NCBI GenBank assembly: GCA_963693365.1
Contig: CAVNZM010000012.1
Coordinates: forward strand, 8,246,001 to 8,310,000
Direction of reading: 5' to 3'
DNA: 64,000 nt
DNA from: Amoebidium appalachense
Lineage: Eukaryota > Ichthyosporea
The notes beneath the pieces are model-generated. The model was given only the letters and a program-made list of their open reading frames with translations, did no database searches and had not been told where the DNA came from. Position 1 is the stretch's first letter; every line of letters begins with the position of its first letter. This document shows positions 32,786 to 55,497 of the stretch, in pieces. The position numbers and the translations under genes were made by a program.

Positions 32786-33415
32786 TCTCGGACGAGGGAA
32801 AAAAGCCTGCATGGAGGGGAGAAGGGGGGGGGGGGGGGGGGGGGGGGGACGGGACGACAGTCAGCATCAGTTGGTCGGCTAGGCGAGCAACGATGAGAAC
32901 CCAAACGTCACACATCAGCCCACTGCTCTTACTTCTAACACACCGCCACCCCTAGTCCATAAAAAGCTCGACCTTGCCTCCTGCTTCTCACCCTCTAGTT
33001 GCCGAGCCATAATTACATACAACAGCTGGGCATGTACAAAGAGCAAGAGTAAATTTAGAATATCCCCTCCTGTCCCTCTACCCATCCTCCCCCCCCCCCC
33101 CTCCCCCCTCTCCCGTCCCTCTTCCGATTGGTCAGCCGCTCTACCAACTCAACCCAATGCAACCTAACATTTCTACTCAAACAAGGTGGCCCTCTCCCCC
33201 CCCCCCCCCCCCCCCCCTCCCTTCTCTCCCCCCTCCCCCCCATCCACCCCCCTTCGCGCCCCCCCAGTCCTGTACGCTTGCCATCACACTCAGTTCTCCA
33301 ACACATGCACTCAAACACACACACGCACACACGTACACGCGTACACACGAACTCGCAAAGAAAAACTCGAACACCCTGCACACAAGCGCGCGCGCGCGCA
33401 CGCACGAACACGCGC

Positions 33416-33488
<73 letters not shown>

Positions 33489-34669
33489 ACACACACACAC
33501 GCAAGAACACGAACGCACACATGCACGCACGCACACACACGCACACACGCACACACGGACGCACAGACGCGGGAGCTCACACACTCCCCCGAGCCACCCC
33601 CCCCCCCTCCGCCCCTTCAAGGCCACCCCAGACATGCACACACACACACACATATTACACGCTGTTTGCGCACACGCACCGTATGCACACACAAACCAAT
33701 ACCTCAACCAACCATTCCCCCAAGTAAGCACACGCGCACACATACACGCACCACTTACCTACTTATGTATAGCAATCAACGAAACCCCTTGCCCCGTGCC
33801 TGAGCAAAGACGGAAGGAAAACAGGAAGTCAGACTCCGTCTGCGAACGAGCTGACTGCTTCGCCCCACTGATTCCCGTGCGTGTCTCGCTGTGAAGAGCC
33901 CTTAACCTGCACTGCATACACAGCAAAACCACCACACCAGGAATGAGCTATAGCAAATTGAGACTTTGTATATGTACATACACACAGACGGAAAAACCGA
34001 AAAAGCCCCAAGCTCACACGGTCACAGCAGGTTGGTGGCAACGCAATAAATGTGACGGTACATCAGGGTAAGAACTCCCGATTTCTAAACCGGATTTTCG
34101 GAACCAAAAGCAATACAGCCCCATCCCGACCGTGGCGAGGCGTATACCTTTTATGTAGCTCAAGCTATAATTTCACACGCGAGCGCTAACATTTAAAAAG
34201 GAAGAAACTGGATGTTTACACAGGTTCAGTGTTCTCTAACCAGGAGGCAACAAAAACGCGCCAGCACACAGACTCTCGTATGATAAAAGCGTCATCCCGG
34301 GTTTCTAGATAGATATTCCTATATGATATTTGTACCCTGGATTTGAACGGGCCGACCAGTGCCTTGTTGTTAACGAACCAATAGGAATGCGCTTGTTTAT
34401 CTTTCACATCAGTAGTCTTTTTAGGGTTTCGGAAGTGTGAGCCACAAGAGCAGGGGATACGCGATTTAGACTATGGAGCAAGAGTGCCACTGAGAATATC
34501 TTTTAAGAGGCTTGGCGTGTCACGGTGCGAGCAAGTTTTCGTTGTTTTCTCTCCTGGATGTTTTGATCGAGATCTAGGAATCTTGTCCTTCTCTCTCTCT
34601 CTCCCGCGGGGCTGCTAGGTATACTAAGCAACGAAGTAGCTGGGTAGCCGGGAGAGGTCCGCCGACAAA
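32786..34669. other. Divergent intergenic region between HMG-CoA lyase and FMO
   Basis: No coding sequence seen. Contents: poly(G) at 32826-32848, GATTGG (CCAAT box for the minus-strand gene) near 33126, a pyrimidine-rich stretch 33060-33290, a CA-rich array 33310-33580, then unique AT-balanced sequence 33780-34560. CCAAT at 34378 is on the FMO strand. Core promoter elements cannot be assigned. Confidence 0.5.
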
Positions 34670-43557
<8,888 letters not shown>

Positions 43558-43866
43558 TTGAAACACCCTCCCCCCCCCCCCCCCCCCCCCCCCCCCGGAT
43601 GATGGGCTCTGTTCAAGTGTCTTCTGCCTGCACGCTTAATTGTTTTGATTTTGAATTTCCCACGTTTGTGACGTTTTGTTGTTGCTCTTTGTTATCTCCT
43701 CCATATTTCCAACCCTCTAACGCATACATCCCCCCCCCCCCCCCCCCCCCTCCCCCTCCCCCCCTTCACACAAATGTGCACATACATGCACACATACACA
43801 CTCGCTCACTCACTCTCACTCGCGCACGTGCACGCACACACACGCACCGCACGTATGCGCGCACAC

Positions 43867-43927
<61 letters not shown>

Positions 43928-43995
43928 CACTCTCACTCACACACACGTACACACACGTGTACACATGCACACGTGTACACATGCACACGTGTGTG

Positions 43996-44027
<32 letters not shown>

Positions 44028-44520
44028 TGCACACATTGCAACTGCCTCCCTTGTCCCCGCAACATCTTGTTTTCTTCCCTTTTTATTATATTTTTTTTAT
44101 TGCTGTGGGTGGTTGCCCGTGTGGGGGTGATAGGTTAGAAACAATCCGATGAGATTTCTATATCTTTTATATTTATATAAGGTAGTAGGTTCATGTTATG
44201 TTTATCTCGAGGTATATCTAAATTTATAGTTAGGTTTGTCGATATAATGTGCTGAATTATGCATAGTATCCGATGGGCAAAAGGTGAGACGCGGAACTGT
44301 ATATTGTATTCCCACTTGTGTATTTCTTAGTCTGTGATATACCGACATACAGCAACAGCTCTGTATGGTGTGATTTAGGAATATCTAGTAGATATTCACG
44401 TCAACCTCAGTAAATTTATTAGTAAAAAATAACTTCTCTTCAGGCAACAGATTACTCATACCTTGCCTTAGTAAGCCTCGAGTGTAACAGTGCACCATGC
44501 AGTTCGCTCGTTCTTCAACG

Positions 44521-44592
<72 letters not shown>

Positions 44593-44649
44593 GTCAAACA
44601 CACCACACACAAAAAAAAAAAGCACACGCGCGCGCGCACAAAAATACAT

Positions 44650-44702
<53 letters not shown>

Positions 44703-44910
44703 GAGACAACCATCTCCCTCCTAGTCCAAAAACCATTTTTTCCTCCTCAGCCCCCCTCCCCCCCTCTCCCCCCCCCCCCCCCCTCCCCCGTTTTTTTTAA
44801 AAAAAAACTTCTCCTGCCGTAGCTTGATGGCAACACCTTTCTTCGGTTGTCTAATTTGATTTCTCCACACCGCCCCCCTCCTCCCCTTCCCCCCTCCCCC
44901 CTCCTCCCCC

Positions 44911-44958
<48 letters not shown>

Positions 44959-47322
44959 AAAAAATGCTCTGTTATGATCCACCCGCTGCTACCACCCGCT
45001 GCCACCACCACACACAAGTAGACGCCAAACATAAATGTTACCATTTGAGGCTCTCTCCCGGTCTGGGCTTGTTAACTCTCTCCCCCCCTTCTCATCTTTC
45101 TCGCTCATGATGGATAATTGCCCTACGAGGTTTAACCCTTGCTGCACCTCTGCAACGTTCCCCCATTCATTTACTACCTGTACCAAGGTAGCATGTTATG
45201 AAGTCCCATCCTACGACTGTTGACGTATTGGCCAGTACACAGAGGGTTAATCCAGCTACCTCTTAGGTAGCTCTTATTTTTCAGGGTCAGGAATCCGATG
45301 CGGGAGCTGTAGACCGGTGCCGTGCCTCTCCTGCCCTTGAAAAATTGAATTTCAGCCAGAGTCGATTTGTTGCACATAGGCTAGAGGGCACTGCGCTCAA
45401 GACGTGCAAGGGGTTCATCCCGTGCAGTCAGCCCTTTTGATGTTCTTTTTTTTTTTTTAAAAAGGATTTTATTTCGATCGGGGCTTCAGACAGGGCTAAG
45501 AATGGATATACAGTACAGTTGTCATAGGCACAGCGAGATAGTTGCTGAGATAGCTTCAAGTGATATCTTTGATATTCTGAAATGGCTGCACATACACGGC
45601 TGTGTATCATCACTGTTCATAAGTGTGTGTAGATGTGTGCACGTGCGGTGGCACTTCCCCTGTTTGTTTGTTAAAGGGGGCCCCGGGAGAAAGGGAGGAG
45701 AAGGGTGGCGCGTCGGGGAAGGGGGGGGGAGGGGGGGGGGGGGGGGAGAGAGGGGGGGGGGGGGGGGGGGATCGAGGGGGGGGGAGGGGGGGGGAGGGGG
45801 AGGGAGGGAGGGGGGAGGGGGAAGAGAGAGTGTGTGTGTGAGAGTGAGTGTGTGTTTGTGTGTGTGTGTGTGATCTAGAGAGAGAGAGCGTGGAGCGCAC
45901 GAGAGGGAGAGACCACTTCACTTTAAGTTAGCCACCATGTTTTAAATAGACGTCATAATTGAATTATAACATGTATACCTGGTGGGTTTACAAATGTAAA
46001 ATTGTTTCCTTTGAGAGCCCGTGATTCCTTATACTATTAGAAAGCCACGGTTGGTACAACTCTAGTTAAATCACTACAAAAGATCTGGAGACCCATTAGT
46101 GTTGTATAAATATGCACATGATATCATATCATACTACTGCATGCATGCGCATTGCTTAAGTCCTGGTGTGTGTGACAAAAAATATGCTCGTGGGTGATGG
46201 TGGTGATGATGTATGTGTGTGTGTGTGTGTGAGGTAGGGGGGAGGGGAGTGGGGGGAAAGGGAGGGGGAGGGGAGGGAAGGGGCAGAGGGGAGAGGGGGA
46301 GGGGGGGGGGGGAGGGGGGCACACGTGTACTAGCTTTGAAGCCCCTAGGAGACCCAGGGAAAACTTAATGATAGTGACCGTGTAAAGAGATCGCGGAACA
46401 GCACATTTAAAAATGAAGAGAGATAACTTAAAGGGGTATAGGCAAACCCATGTGAAAGACGGTAGCCTGCGGGGTCACCGTAAATTCGGGAATCAATTCG
46501 CCTCAAAAGAGGAATTAATAAAACCAAAAAATTAGTTATAGGGAAGGAGAATAAGATTGAATAGACATGCAGCATGGATATATACACGGACAGGTGTATA
46601 AACATCGTGACCGACTCTGACAATATGTGCATTTTCATCATATTCATGAGCCCCGGAACAAGAATGAGTCGAATGATGCCGACTGCAAATATCTCTCCTA
46701 GCCCGCGGCCGTAACCATTATATCGTGTTAATTTATGTTCCAACAATGGAGCATTCTACATCGTCTGGAGTATATGATATATACTAGATCTCAGGAGGCC
46801 TGCTCCTCTCGTCCGGTCCCTCCCTCCCTCTTCCCCCCCCCCCCCCCCCCCTCCCCCCCCCCTGCCCCCTCTCACACACACATCTCTCCACCCACCCACA
46901 CCAACCTCTCCCCCCCGTTCTCCCTCCACCTGCCACCCGCCTTCTGTCATCCCCTTTAAGAAAGAGAAGCCTTAAAAAACCAAAATTGATCTCCGAACAA
47001 GTTACAGATATATGTATGTCTTTTAGCTAATGTATACATTTTCAAAAAATTGCGGAAAAAATGACTATATGCTAGAAATTTAAGATCACGATGGCTATGT
47101 AGCGGCACTAATAGCAAAACAAAACGATATCTTACCCCCCCCCCCCACCCCCCCCCCCCCAAACCCCTCAAGCACTTTATAGTTCCTACTGAGCTCCCCC
47201 TCTCCCCTCCAAAGCCGTGCATACCTCCCACACACAAACACACCCACTGCACGCCACAAGCACCATACCAACACTAACACACATCCACACACATCCCTTT
47301 CAGGTGCGTACACACAGTATAG

Positions 47323-47356
<34 letters not shown>

Positions 47357-47470
47357 ACACACACACACATACACACACGCCCTCTCCCCCTCCCCCGTCC
47401 ACCCCTCTCCCCACACACACACCCGCCCACCCACCCACCCACACACCCACACATACGCAAGCAGCCCATC
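43558..47470. other. Region with no supported gene; simple repeats and unique scraps
   Basis: Contents: poly(C) right after the FMO stop, CA arrays 43860-44035 and 44556-44700, AT-rich unique sequence 44130-44460, poly(C) 44910-44948, a unique block 45030-45420, G-rich DNA 45715-45830, unique sequence 45930-46200 and 46330-46800, and poly(C) near 47135 and 47324. Short open frames on the minus strand (for instance 44989-45186, 45174-45377, 46345-46746) lack recognisable motifs and splice context. They may be transposon remnants. Confidence 0.5.
45446..45575 (-). repeat. Dispersed repeat with poly(A)-like end, copy 1
   Basis: Poly(T) then GATCGGGGCTTCAGACAGGG, CTAAGAATGGATATACAGTA and CGAGATAGTTGCTGAGATAG. 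The same order occurs at 54581-54705. The poly(T) on the plus strand suggests a retroposon inserted on the minus strand with an A-tail. Confidence 0.65.
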
Positions 47471-49796
47471 TCAACTCTTAGCAATATTCTTCAAACTGAA
47501 AAAATGCCTCCTGATAGATCCGGTGGCAGAAACGACCGATGCAGGCCCGTGTACTTGTTGCACTTGCGGGTGTGTGGTGGTTGTGGTTGAAGATGGGGCG
47601 GGAACCAATACACCCGTCACGTGACGCGGATGCACCGATGCGATTGGTGCAGGATCATGCGTCTCGGTGTTTTCGAGGCAGCTGATTCGCTCAGAGCCGG
47701 TGATGGTTTCGTCGCCGTACCAGGCGGCTAGGTCACGGAGATCGTCTGGGAGCTGAGAAAAATCGTTGCAACTGCGGCAGGGGGGGGGGGAGAGGGGGGG
47801 GAGGAGGGGGGGGGGGGGAGGGTAGGATGGGAGGAAGGGGGGGGGGGGGGGGGGGGGAGTCAGCGAAAGGAGAGAAGGGAAAGAGAAATGTGGGAAACTT
47901 TGGGATTTAGAAATTGTTACAGAGTGTAACGTTCACAATCATGACAGACAAACAAATAATCAAAATATTCTTTGGGGGGTGGGGTGGGGGGGGTGGGGGG
48001 CGGGGGTATGTGAGTGGGCTAGGTTGTTCAGGTGGGCGATTTAGTGGTAGAGGAGGAGGGGTGAAGGAGAGGGACAGGGGGAGAGAACGAGGGAAAGGGG
48101 GAAGAAGGGAGGAGGGACAGAGGAAAGACGGATGTTGGGGAGGGGAGGCAAAGGGCGGGTGGTGCTGGTGGTGGTGGAAGGTGGGGGGGGAAGAGAGGAA
48201 AGGGGTCTGTAGGTGTGTAGGTTTGTGGTGGTGGTCCAGGGGGGGGGGGGGGGAGGGGGAGTCCCATTGCAAAATCATGCATTAACCTGCTGCTGATCGG
48301 GTATAATGACACCAAGAAATGCACAGTTCGAAATAGTGTGATTCCTGCAAAATATCAACCCACTACCAACACGCTACCTCCGTTCAAGCGCTCTATTTTC
48401 AAACTGAGTCAAAAAAAAAAAAAAATAAAAAAAAATAAACGACTTGTGGACATGTGATACACACACAAATAAGAAAGCATCATTGAACGTCAATGAGAAC
48501 CCCCCCCCCCCCCCCCCCCGTCATTCAGGTTTTCCGTTGTCTTCTTCTTCTTTTGTGTGTGTGTGTGTTTATTGGTTGTGTGAGTGTGTGTGAGTGTCTG
48601 TATGTGTGTGTAGAGGGAGGGGAGGGGGAGGGTGGAGGGGGGTGGAAGGGGGGCACCTACTTGCTGTACCGTGGGTGGTGATGAAACTGATTGCTCTCTG
48701 ACCGTTTCCTGTAAAGAGGGAAAAGGGTGAGTAGATCATTCTGACAACATTAACAACAAAGTGTTAGAGGGCATTGGTGATGGTATGTTAATAGGTAGCT
48801 GCCTTCGTGCAAATAATCTATCATCTACGATGCCCACATTCCCGCCCCCTCCCCTCCCTCCCTCCCCCCCCCTCCCCCCCCCCCCAGCCCCATACCTTCC
48901 TCCCGGAGGGGCCATATGCTAAAGAAGGAGGAAGGGGCGAGACGGGTGGAAAAAAGTAGGAAGAGATTAAAGATGTGGCAAGGTCGGAATTTTCTTCTTC
49001 TTCTTCCTTTTCTTGTTCTTTTACTTTTCCCTTCTTTTTTTTTTTTTCATTCTTTTCTTCTTCACTTCTTTTCTTTCTTTTTTTTTTTTTTTTAGGGGGG
49101 AGAGGGGGGACGGAGGGAGGGTTGAGGGTACCTAGGCTGGACGGTGTTTTGGGAAACAACGCTGGTGTGTTCCTTATCTGGTTTGGAGATGCTACCTCTG
49201 TGTGTAGTTAGAATCATCACTCGCTAATTAAAACAGTTACTAGCACCTAATTAATTAGTACATTCATTAGTTCCTAATTAATGGGCAGTCGTAGATAAAT
49301 CAGCCGTTAGCTGCTAGATAGCACCGTTTCTGTGTGTGGTCCCACTTCTGAGTTTCTGACTATCACACTTATGTCTAAGTCACACCAAGAGAACATATAA
49401 GAGCGGTACCACCATTTATTATAATCTCACATGCATGAAACGAGAACCCCCCCCCCCCCCCCCTCTCCCCCTTCCCCCCTCCCTCCCCCCTCCCCTTACG
49501 CACACACATACACCCACACCCCTCTGCTCCCCCCTCCTCCCCCTGCCCGCCCCCCTCTCCCTCCCCATTGTGTAAAGCCAAGTTACGTTTACTTACACCC
49601 TTGGTCTCATAACCCTTTTCTCCTCTATCAATCATAAATCATCGGATCACCCTCCACCCCCTCCCCCCTTCACAACCCCCACCACCTCTACCAACCCAAT
49701 ACCTCCCTTTTCCCTTCGAGGCCTCCCATTGCCTCTTCCCGAGCAGTCGGGTAATCCCTCCCCCTCCTTCCCCCTTTCCCCCTTCCCTCCCACCCC

Positions 49797-49828
<32 letters not shown>

Positions 49829-49870
49829 AAAAATAAATAAATAAATAAATTAAAAACACCACATGCGCGT

Positions 49871-49940
<70 letters not shown>

Positions 49941-50422
49941 GACCACACGAACACCCCACATCCAATCACCATCTCAACACATCAGCATCAACACGTACCT
50001 GGTTGCTAAGGTAGGTGCCGACTTAGCCCAATCAGATCCGTTGCTTTCGATCGAGGACCTATTTTCATTGGCCAAAACAGTTATCCGGTTGATGCTTCCC
50101 TCGCTCTGTGCCAGCAATTTCTTTCTGTCGTCATCGATTCTCATGTGCGCAAAGTCGAATGAAGCCACGTCTTGTGGTTGGTCAGAAGTCACGACGGAGT
50201 ATTGGCTGGGAACGCGCCATGATCTGATTGGTCGTCGCATGCTAAACCGTTGGGATGCAGACTCGGATAGGAAGCTTGTGTTGGTGTCCTGCTGGAAAGC
50301 GTAAGCTATTACCCCTTACCCCCCCCTCCCCCCCACCACCACCACCACCATTCTTCCCCCCCGCACACACACACCCTCACCCACCCATTCACCCGTGAAC
50401 GCACATTTCGTGGGTGGGTGTG

Positions 50423-50495
<73 letters not shown>

Positions 50496-52085
50496 CATGT
50501 AATACATTTGCTTGTGCATGTGCATCTATCAGTGTACGTGTGTGAGGGGTCGGGGTGTGAGTGTGTGTGTGTGGGGGGGAGGTCTGTGTGAATAGGTGTT
50601 TTTAAGTGATAGTGGTGGGGATGCGTGGCGGTGTGTGTGGGTGTGTGTTGGTGGCGATGGTATTGGTGGTGGTGGTGGTGGGGGGGGGGGGGGGGGGAGG
50701 GGGGGGGGGGGGAAGGGGAGGGGAGGGACAGGGGGAAGGGGGGAATGGGAAGAGTGGTAGTGTACAGATAAAAGCCACAAATGACATACCGATACCAACA
50801 TTCAGAAATATTTCTTTTTATGGCACATGATTTCGCTTTTATTGTTCTCCCCTCCCCCCCCCCCCCCCACCCCTTCCCCCCCACCCACACACATGGCCCT
50901 TCCCCTTCATTCCCCTTGCCTCCCCCCCCCTCACCCCCCCACCCCTTCCCCCCTCATTTACCCTGTTTCATATTATCGACCTTCAATAACATGTTGCGTT
51001 ACACCTCATCTCCATGGTTTCTACTTCCTTTCTTTTCTTTCCTTCCTGTCCAGTCCTCCCCTCCCCCCCCCCCCCCCCCTCCCCCCGTCCTTTCCCCGTA
51101 ATCAATAAACATAAAAAGGACGAGGGGGGGGAGGGGGGGGGGGGGGGAGGGGGAGGAGGATTTTTACCTTCACGTTCGTTGCCTCCTCTTTGACACTCTC
51201 CAAACTGCTCGTACTGGAGCTCTTACTTCCCCTCTTCGACCCCATCCCATTCTCAATCCTCTGAGCGAAACTTAGAGCAGGCAAACTATCCACCTCATCC
51301 ACCCCTGTTAGTGTGGGTCGTCGGGTGGAATTCGCTCTCACTGTACGCCTACGCGATGCAGCCGCCAGCGCAACTGCGCAAATGTCTTCATCCACTTGAA
51401 TCTCCTCTGGAACTACCTCTTCATGCTTGTGCGTCGAGGGTGAATGTGTCTTTTCCGTGCTCGTGCGTGTGTGGCTGTGTTGAGCATGTTTGCGTGGGAC
51501 GATCACTGGTTCTTGAAGAGTGGGGACGGGGCTGGATGGGTTGGAATGTGTGGGGCAGAAATTATGCGGCGAGTCAGGTCCGTGTACCAAAGAAGCAATT
51601 TCCTGAGAAGGACAGAGACAAACAGAGTGGCTGGAAACGCGTACTGGCTTATCTTCGATACTCGGGGGGTCGGGTAGTTGAAATTGGAATATGTTCGGTG
51701 GGTTTCCTTTCGTTTCCTTTGTTTCCTTTGCGTGTGCATCGGCAAACACCTTAGTCAAAAGTGTGCTCTCGCGGAGTGACCCATGTTTTTGCGTGATAGA
51801 CGATGCCGCGGGGTCGAGCTGAAACCTGCGTGGAAACGTGACGGGACTAGCAGACGATAGTCTTTCTACGCCCCCGTTTGTGTTTGTTTCTTTAAAAGTA
51901 GAGGTTACTGTGCGTTTTGGAAACCCCGGGCTCATGGGCATAGGTTGTTGTCCCTTGTTAAAGCGACTAGGTGTAGCTGGTGAGTTATTGCTCTTGCCTG
52001 CCTGGGTGCCCCATTTTGACTGTGTGTCAGGTGAATTGCGTGGGCTGTTGGTGCCCGTAGGCCCCTGCACGTTGAGAATACGCAT
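47471..52085 (-). CDS. Uncharacterised Ser/Thr/Pro-rich protein, 5 exons
   Basis: Exons (minus): 51168-52085, 49999-50291, 48661-48708, 48287-48344, 47471-47752. All GT-AG, phases 0/2/2/0 agree, giving 532 aa. I do not recognise the family. The first exon (306 aa) is low complexity and probably disordered (NSPRNSPDTQSKWGTQ, SPATPSRFNKGQQ, SKSSSTSSLESVKEE). Exon 2 has a more ordered-looking stretch, FDFAHMRIDDDRKKLLAQSE. The last exon begins LPDDLRDLAAWYGDETI and ends in basic SIRRHFFSLKNIAKS. No signal peptide or membrane segment. I started at the ATG at 52085 (MRILNVQGPTGTNSP), because upstream the open frame is only CA-repeat translation. Codon use and a frame held across four junctions support a real gene; Ser-Pro sites suggest phosphorylation, which is inference. 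Confidence 0.75.
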
Positions 52086-53443
52086 GGCTGTGGTTACTGT
52101 GTGTGTGTGTGTGTGTGTGCGTGTGTGTGCGTGTGTGTGTGTGCGTGCGTACGTGAACGTGTGTTTGCCTTGGGTGAATATTGCGCACGCGTGTGGCTGA
52201 TCTGGAGCTCTGGAATGGTTGACTACGCCCACAAGAACTGCGAAATATACAAATGTATACCAAAGAACTATAATAGCTTGGCTCAATAAATAGCTTGGCT
52301 CAATAAAGCTTTGAACCGTATTAAGTGCTTCGCTTTGCAAGAAAAGAAAAACCGCCGTGGTTGAAGAAAAAAAAACCGCAGTGGACAAGGGGTGTGTACA
52401 GTCGCCTACGAGTATTCTGTGTGCTAGGCTTTGGCTCTTTTGCACCCCTACTGCCTAGCAATGTGAATTACACCAAGCTGGTAAAACTAGGCTAACTTTC
52501 TATAACTTCAGTCCATTTCACGCTGAACCTGTTCTCTCTATGATTGCGCATGCGTACAACGGAAACACTGGCGAAGAGCCCGACAAGAAAGCACGCGTTT
52601 GGCAGACCGAACGTAACGGAAACGTTTCGTCATCGAACTTAAGCTGATAGTTATCGAATCATATATGTGCAATCAATCTATTTGCAAAGCTCATTGGTTT
52701 GAACAATTTATCCCAAAACATTCATCCAATGAACTTTGTTTTTGTATTTGATTGGATAACTAAACTTTTGAGATAACCGCTAACACAGCTGGCACAATCA
52801 TCAACCAGCATAAATCACCATAAATGGTTTACCATCCGCTCTCCGATTGGGCGAAAACGCACCACGGCTCACTGAAAACACGTGTGACCGTCGTGCACCA
52901 GCTGCGCTGCACAGTGCACGTGTGACCACGGAATGATGACAAGTATAGACTACTGTTAAAAGAATATAGGGCTGGATAAGTGCACGGTATCTAACAAAAA
53001 CATCATACTATAATGTGCAAAAGAGTTGCGCGGGATTTGAACGCCCTGTCCGCCCCTCGGCTGGCAAAAAATGTATTCGTGTGCTACACCGTGACGGTTG
53101 TGTACCGTCAACTGGCCCCCTGACATGTAGCATCATGTACGGCTCGGCGTACCGGAATCGTGTACACGCGCACGCACGCACACAAAAACTCACTCTCGGA
53201 CGGACGCATACAACCACGTGCACGCACAAAAACACACATGCACACACACGCACGCACGCACACACACACGCACAAGCACCCAGCGCACACAAAAACATGT
53301 ACATGTACACAAGCACGCACAAACGCGCATGCACGCACACACATTCACACACGCACGTACACACACGCAAACACACGCACACACACACGCATGCACCACC
53401 GCACACGCACAAACGTACACAAGCACACACACAAGCACACACA

Positions 53444-53492
<49 letters not shown>

Positions 53493-53548
53493 GCACACAC
53501 GCACACACGCACACACGCACACATGCACACACACACGCACACACGCAC

Positions 53549-53584
<36 letters not shown>

Positions 53585-53590
53585 CACCGA

Positions 53591-53636
<46 letters not shown>

Positions 53637-53644
53637 CACCGAAT

Positions 53645-53676
<32 letters not shown>

Positions 53677-53691
53677 GCACACACGCACACA

Positions 53692-53749
<58 letters not shown>

Positions 53750-54149
53750 GAATACACACACATGTCACACACACACACACACACGTGCGCAAAATTTATA
53801 TAAACTTTGAATAATCCCTATAAAGGTGACTTGCTCGGCTTTGTTGGCCACTTCTAAAGTCCGACCCATGAAACAACCCATTCCATCCCCACACAATGCC
53901 CAACTTCACATTTACACCCACGTGACCAAAAAAACTCTCTCTTGAACGGCGAGCTCGTTTGCAAAGTTTCCATATCTGAAGCTTTGCCTCGTCCACAGAT
54001 CCAATCACTCAATAATCAGAATTAAATAAGATAAGGGACCCTTGCAATTGGTGCGTGGCCACTGTGACTTGGCCATCTGCAGCCGTGATGATGTATGCGT
54101 GACGGTGAGTGTGAGACAGGGGGCATCCCCCCGCCCCCCTCCCCCCTCC

Positions 54150-54207
<58 letters not shown>

Positions 54208-54293
54208 CCGCCGCAGCCGCCCCGAAAACATGCAATTGCTGATCACACACCCACACACGTGCACACACATGGGCGCAGTCAGTGACACACATA

Positions 54294-54295
<2 letters not shown>
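52086..54295. other. Upstream flank of the Ser/Thr-rich gene; unique sequence then CA array
   Basis: The first part holds a short GT tract (52100-52145), then a tandem 18-bp repeat AATAGCTTGGCTCAATAA (52269-52305), and unique sequence to 53160. From 53166 to 53790 it is a CA-rich array with CG interruptions. Unique sequence 53800-54120 leads to poly(C) at 54150-54206. No coding feature is supported. Confidence 0.5.
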
Positions 54296-54356
<61 letters not shown>

Positions 54357-54405
54357 GCGCGCGCACACACACACACACACTCTGATATCGAGTGTCCCAG
54401 CCTGG
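54296..54405 (+). repeat. Second copy of the retroelement tail motif
   Basis: (AC)n, (GC)n, (AC)n, then CTGATATCGAGTGTCCCAG, the same order as at 2402-2490 downstream of the reverse transcriptase. Here the sequence continues CCTGGGGACTTCCAGGACCT instead of entering an A-run, and no RT coding precedes it. Confidence 0.65.
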
Positions 54406-54580
54406 GGACTTCCAGGACCTGTCCTTGTGGAAAAGTTAGCCCTCAAACACAGCGCAGACGCTCATGACGGGATACAAAACTACTAAGACATCAACGAAAC
54501 TAAATGAATTGATATCCGGGAATATTGATTGGGTGTGCACGAGTTTTTGTTTTTTGTTTTTTTTTCTTTTCTTTTTTCTT

Positions 54581-54705
54581 TTTTTAAATAGGAATCATCT
54601 ATTCAGATCGAGGCATTAGACGGAGCCAAGAATGAGTATATAGTACAGTTACCATGGACATAACGAGATAGGTGCCGAGATAACCTCACCGGATATCTAA
54701 CGAGA
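54581..54705 (-). repeat. Dispersed repeat with poly(A)-like end, copy 2
   Basis: Poly(T)-rich start, then CAGATCGAGGCATTAGACGG, GCCAAGAATGAGTATATAGT and CGAGATAGGTGCCGAGATAA. It parallels 45446-45575, with scattered differences. Confidence 0.65.
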
Positions 54706-54836
54706 TATCCCAAAAACGAAAACCCTGCCGTATACTAACACTTGAAAGCTTCATGTATGGACTCAGCGTCGGGGGTCAACAATCGCTAAGTAGCGAAAAT
54801 CAAGTAATCGGCCAAGTGAATAACTTTTTTTTTTTT

Positions 54837-55497
54837 GATCGACTGGAGCAATTTTTTTCAAAAATTTTACTGTATAATGTAGCCGGTTGTTTCTATTCAC
54901 TTTAGTGGACCTTGGTCTGATGCACCCACCGAATACTTGGCTAATCATGCTATGTGTGATAACTGTTTTTGTTTTTGCTAATCATGCTATATGTGATTCA
55001 AGTTAGAGGACTACTGTTGCAACCCGGCACTGCCAAAACACCTTTTTCTAGCCTGTGGTTAATCGCTTGCGCCAAGAAAAAAGCGGGTGCCACGCTAATG
55101 ACCCTCCACCATCCTGGCAGAATTTCAGCCCTCCCCCCCCCGCCCCCCTCCCCCCCACCCCCTCCCCTCCCCCCACCCATTCCCCCCCCCCCCCCCCCCC
55201 CGGTCCCTCGATTGTCCCCCCTCCCCCCCTCACACCCACCCCCTCCCCCTCCCAACCGCCCCCCTCCCCCCACCACCAAAAAAAAAAAAGGGGGGGGGGG
55301 GGGGGTTGTTTTCTTCACTTGCCCTGGATCAGACAGCGAGAGGTTGATAGTGATTGTTGGATTTTCGCGCTGCTCGACCTTGTTTGCAATTGATCGACTG
55401 GAACAATTTTTTCCAAAAAAATTACTGTATAATGTAGCCGGTTGTTTCTATTCACTTTAGTGGACCTTGGTCTGATGCACCCACCGAATACTTGGCT
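54837..55497. repeat. Pair of 106-bp direct repeats, 555 bp apart
   Basis: GATCGACTGG(A)RCAATTTTTT through GTATAATGTAGCCGGTTGTT to CACCGAATACTTGGCT occurs at 54837-54942 and 55392-55497 with few differences. Between them are a short tandem GCTAATCATGCTAT, unique sequence 55000-55130 and C-rich DNA. The pair is too short and lacks the internal coding needed to call LTRs. Confidence 0.85.

Noticed and set aside
46345-46746. 133-codon hydrophobic open frame, minus strand
   Set aside because: No motif, no splice context, no related sequence in the window; kept only as part of the unassigned region.
53024-53065. tRNA-like T-arm (GTTCAAATCCC on the minus strand)
   Set aside because: The stem pairs poorly, and no matching 5' acceptor strand (GAGTTGC) occurs about 65 bases upstream; no cloverleaf can be drawn.
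54837-55497. LTR retrotransposon
   Set aside because: The repeats are only 106 bp, the interior is about 450 bp of C-rich DNA, and there is no gag, protease or RT coding, primer-binding site or clear target duplication.
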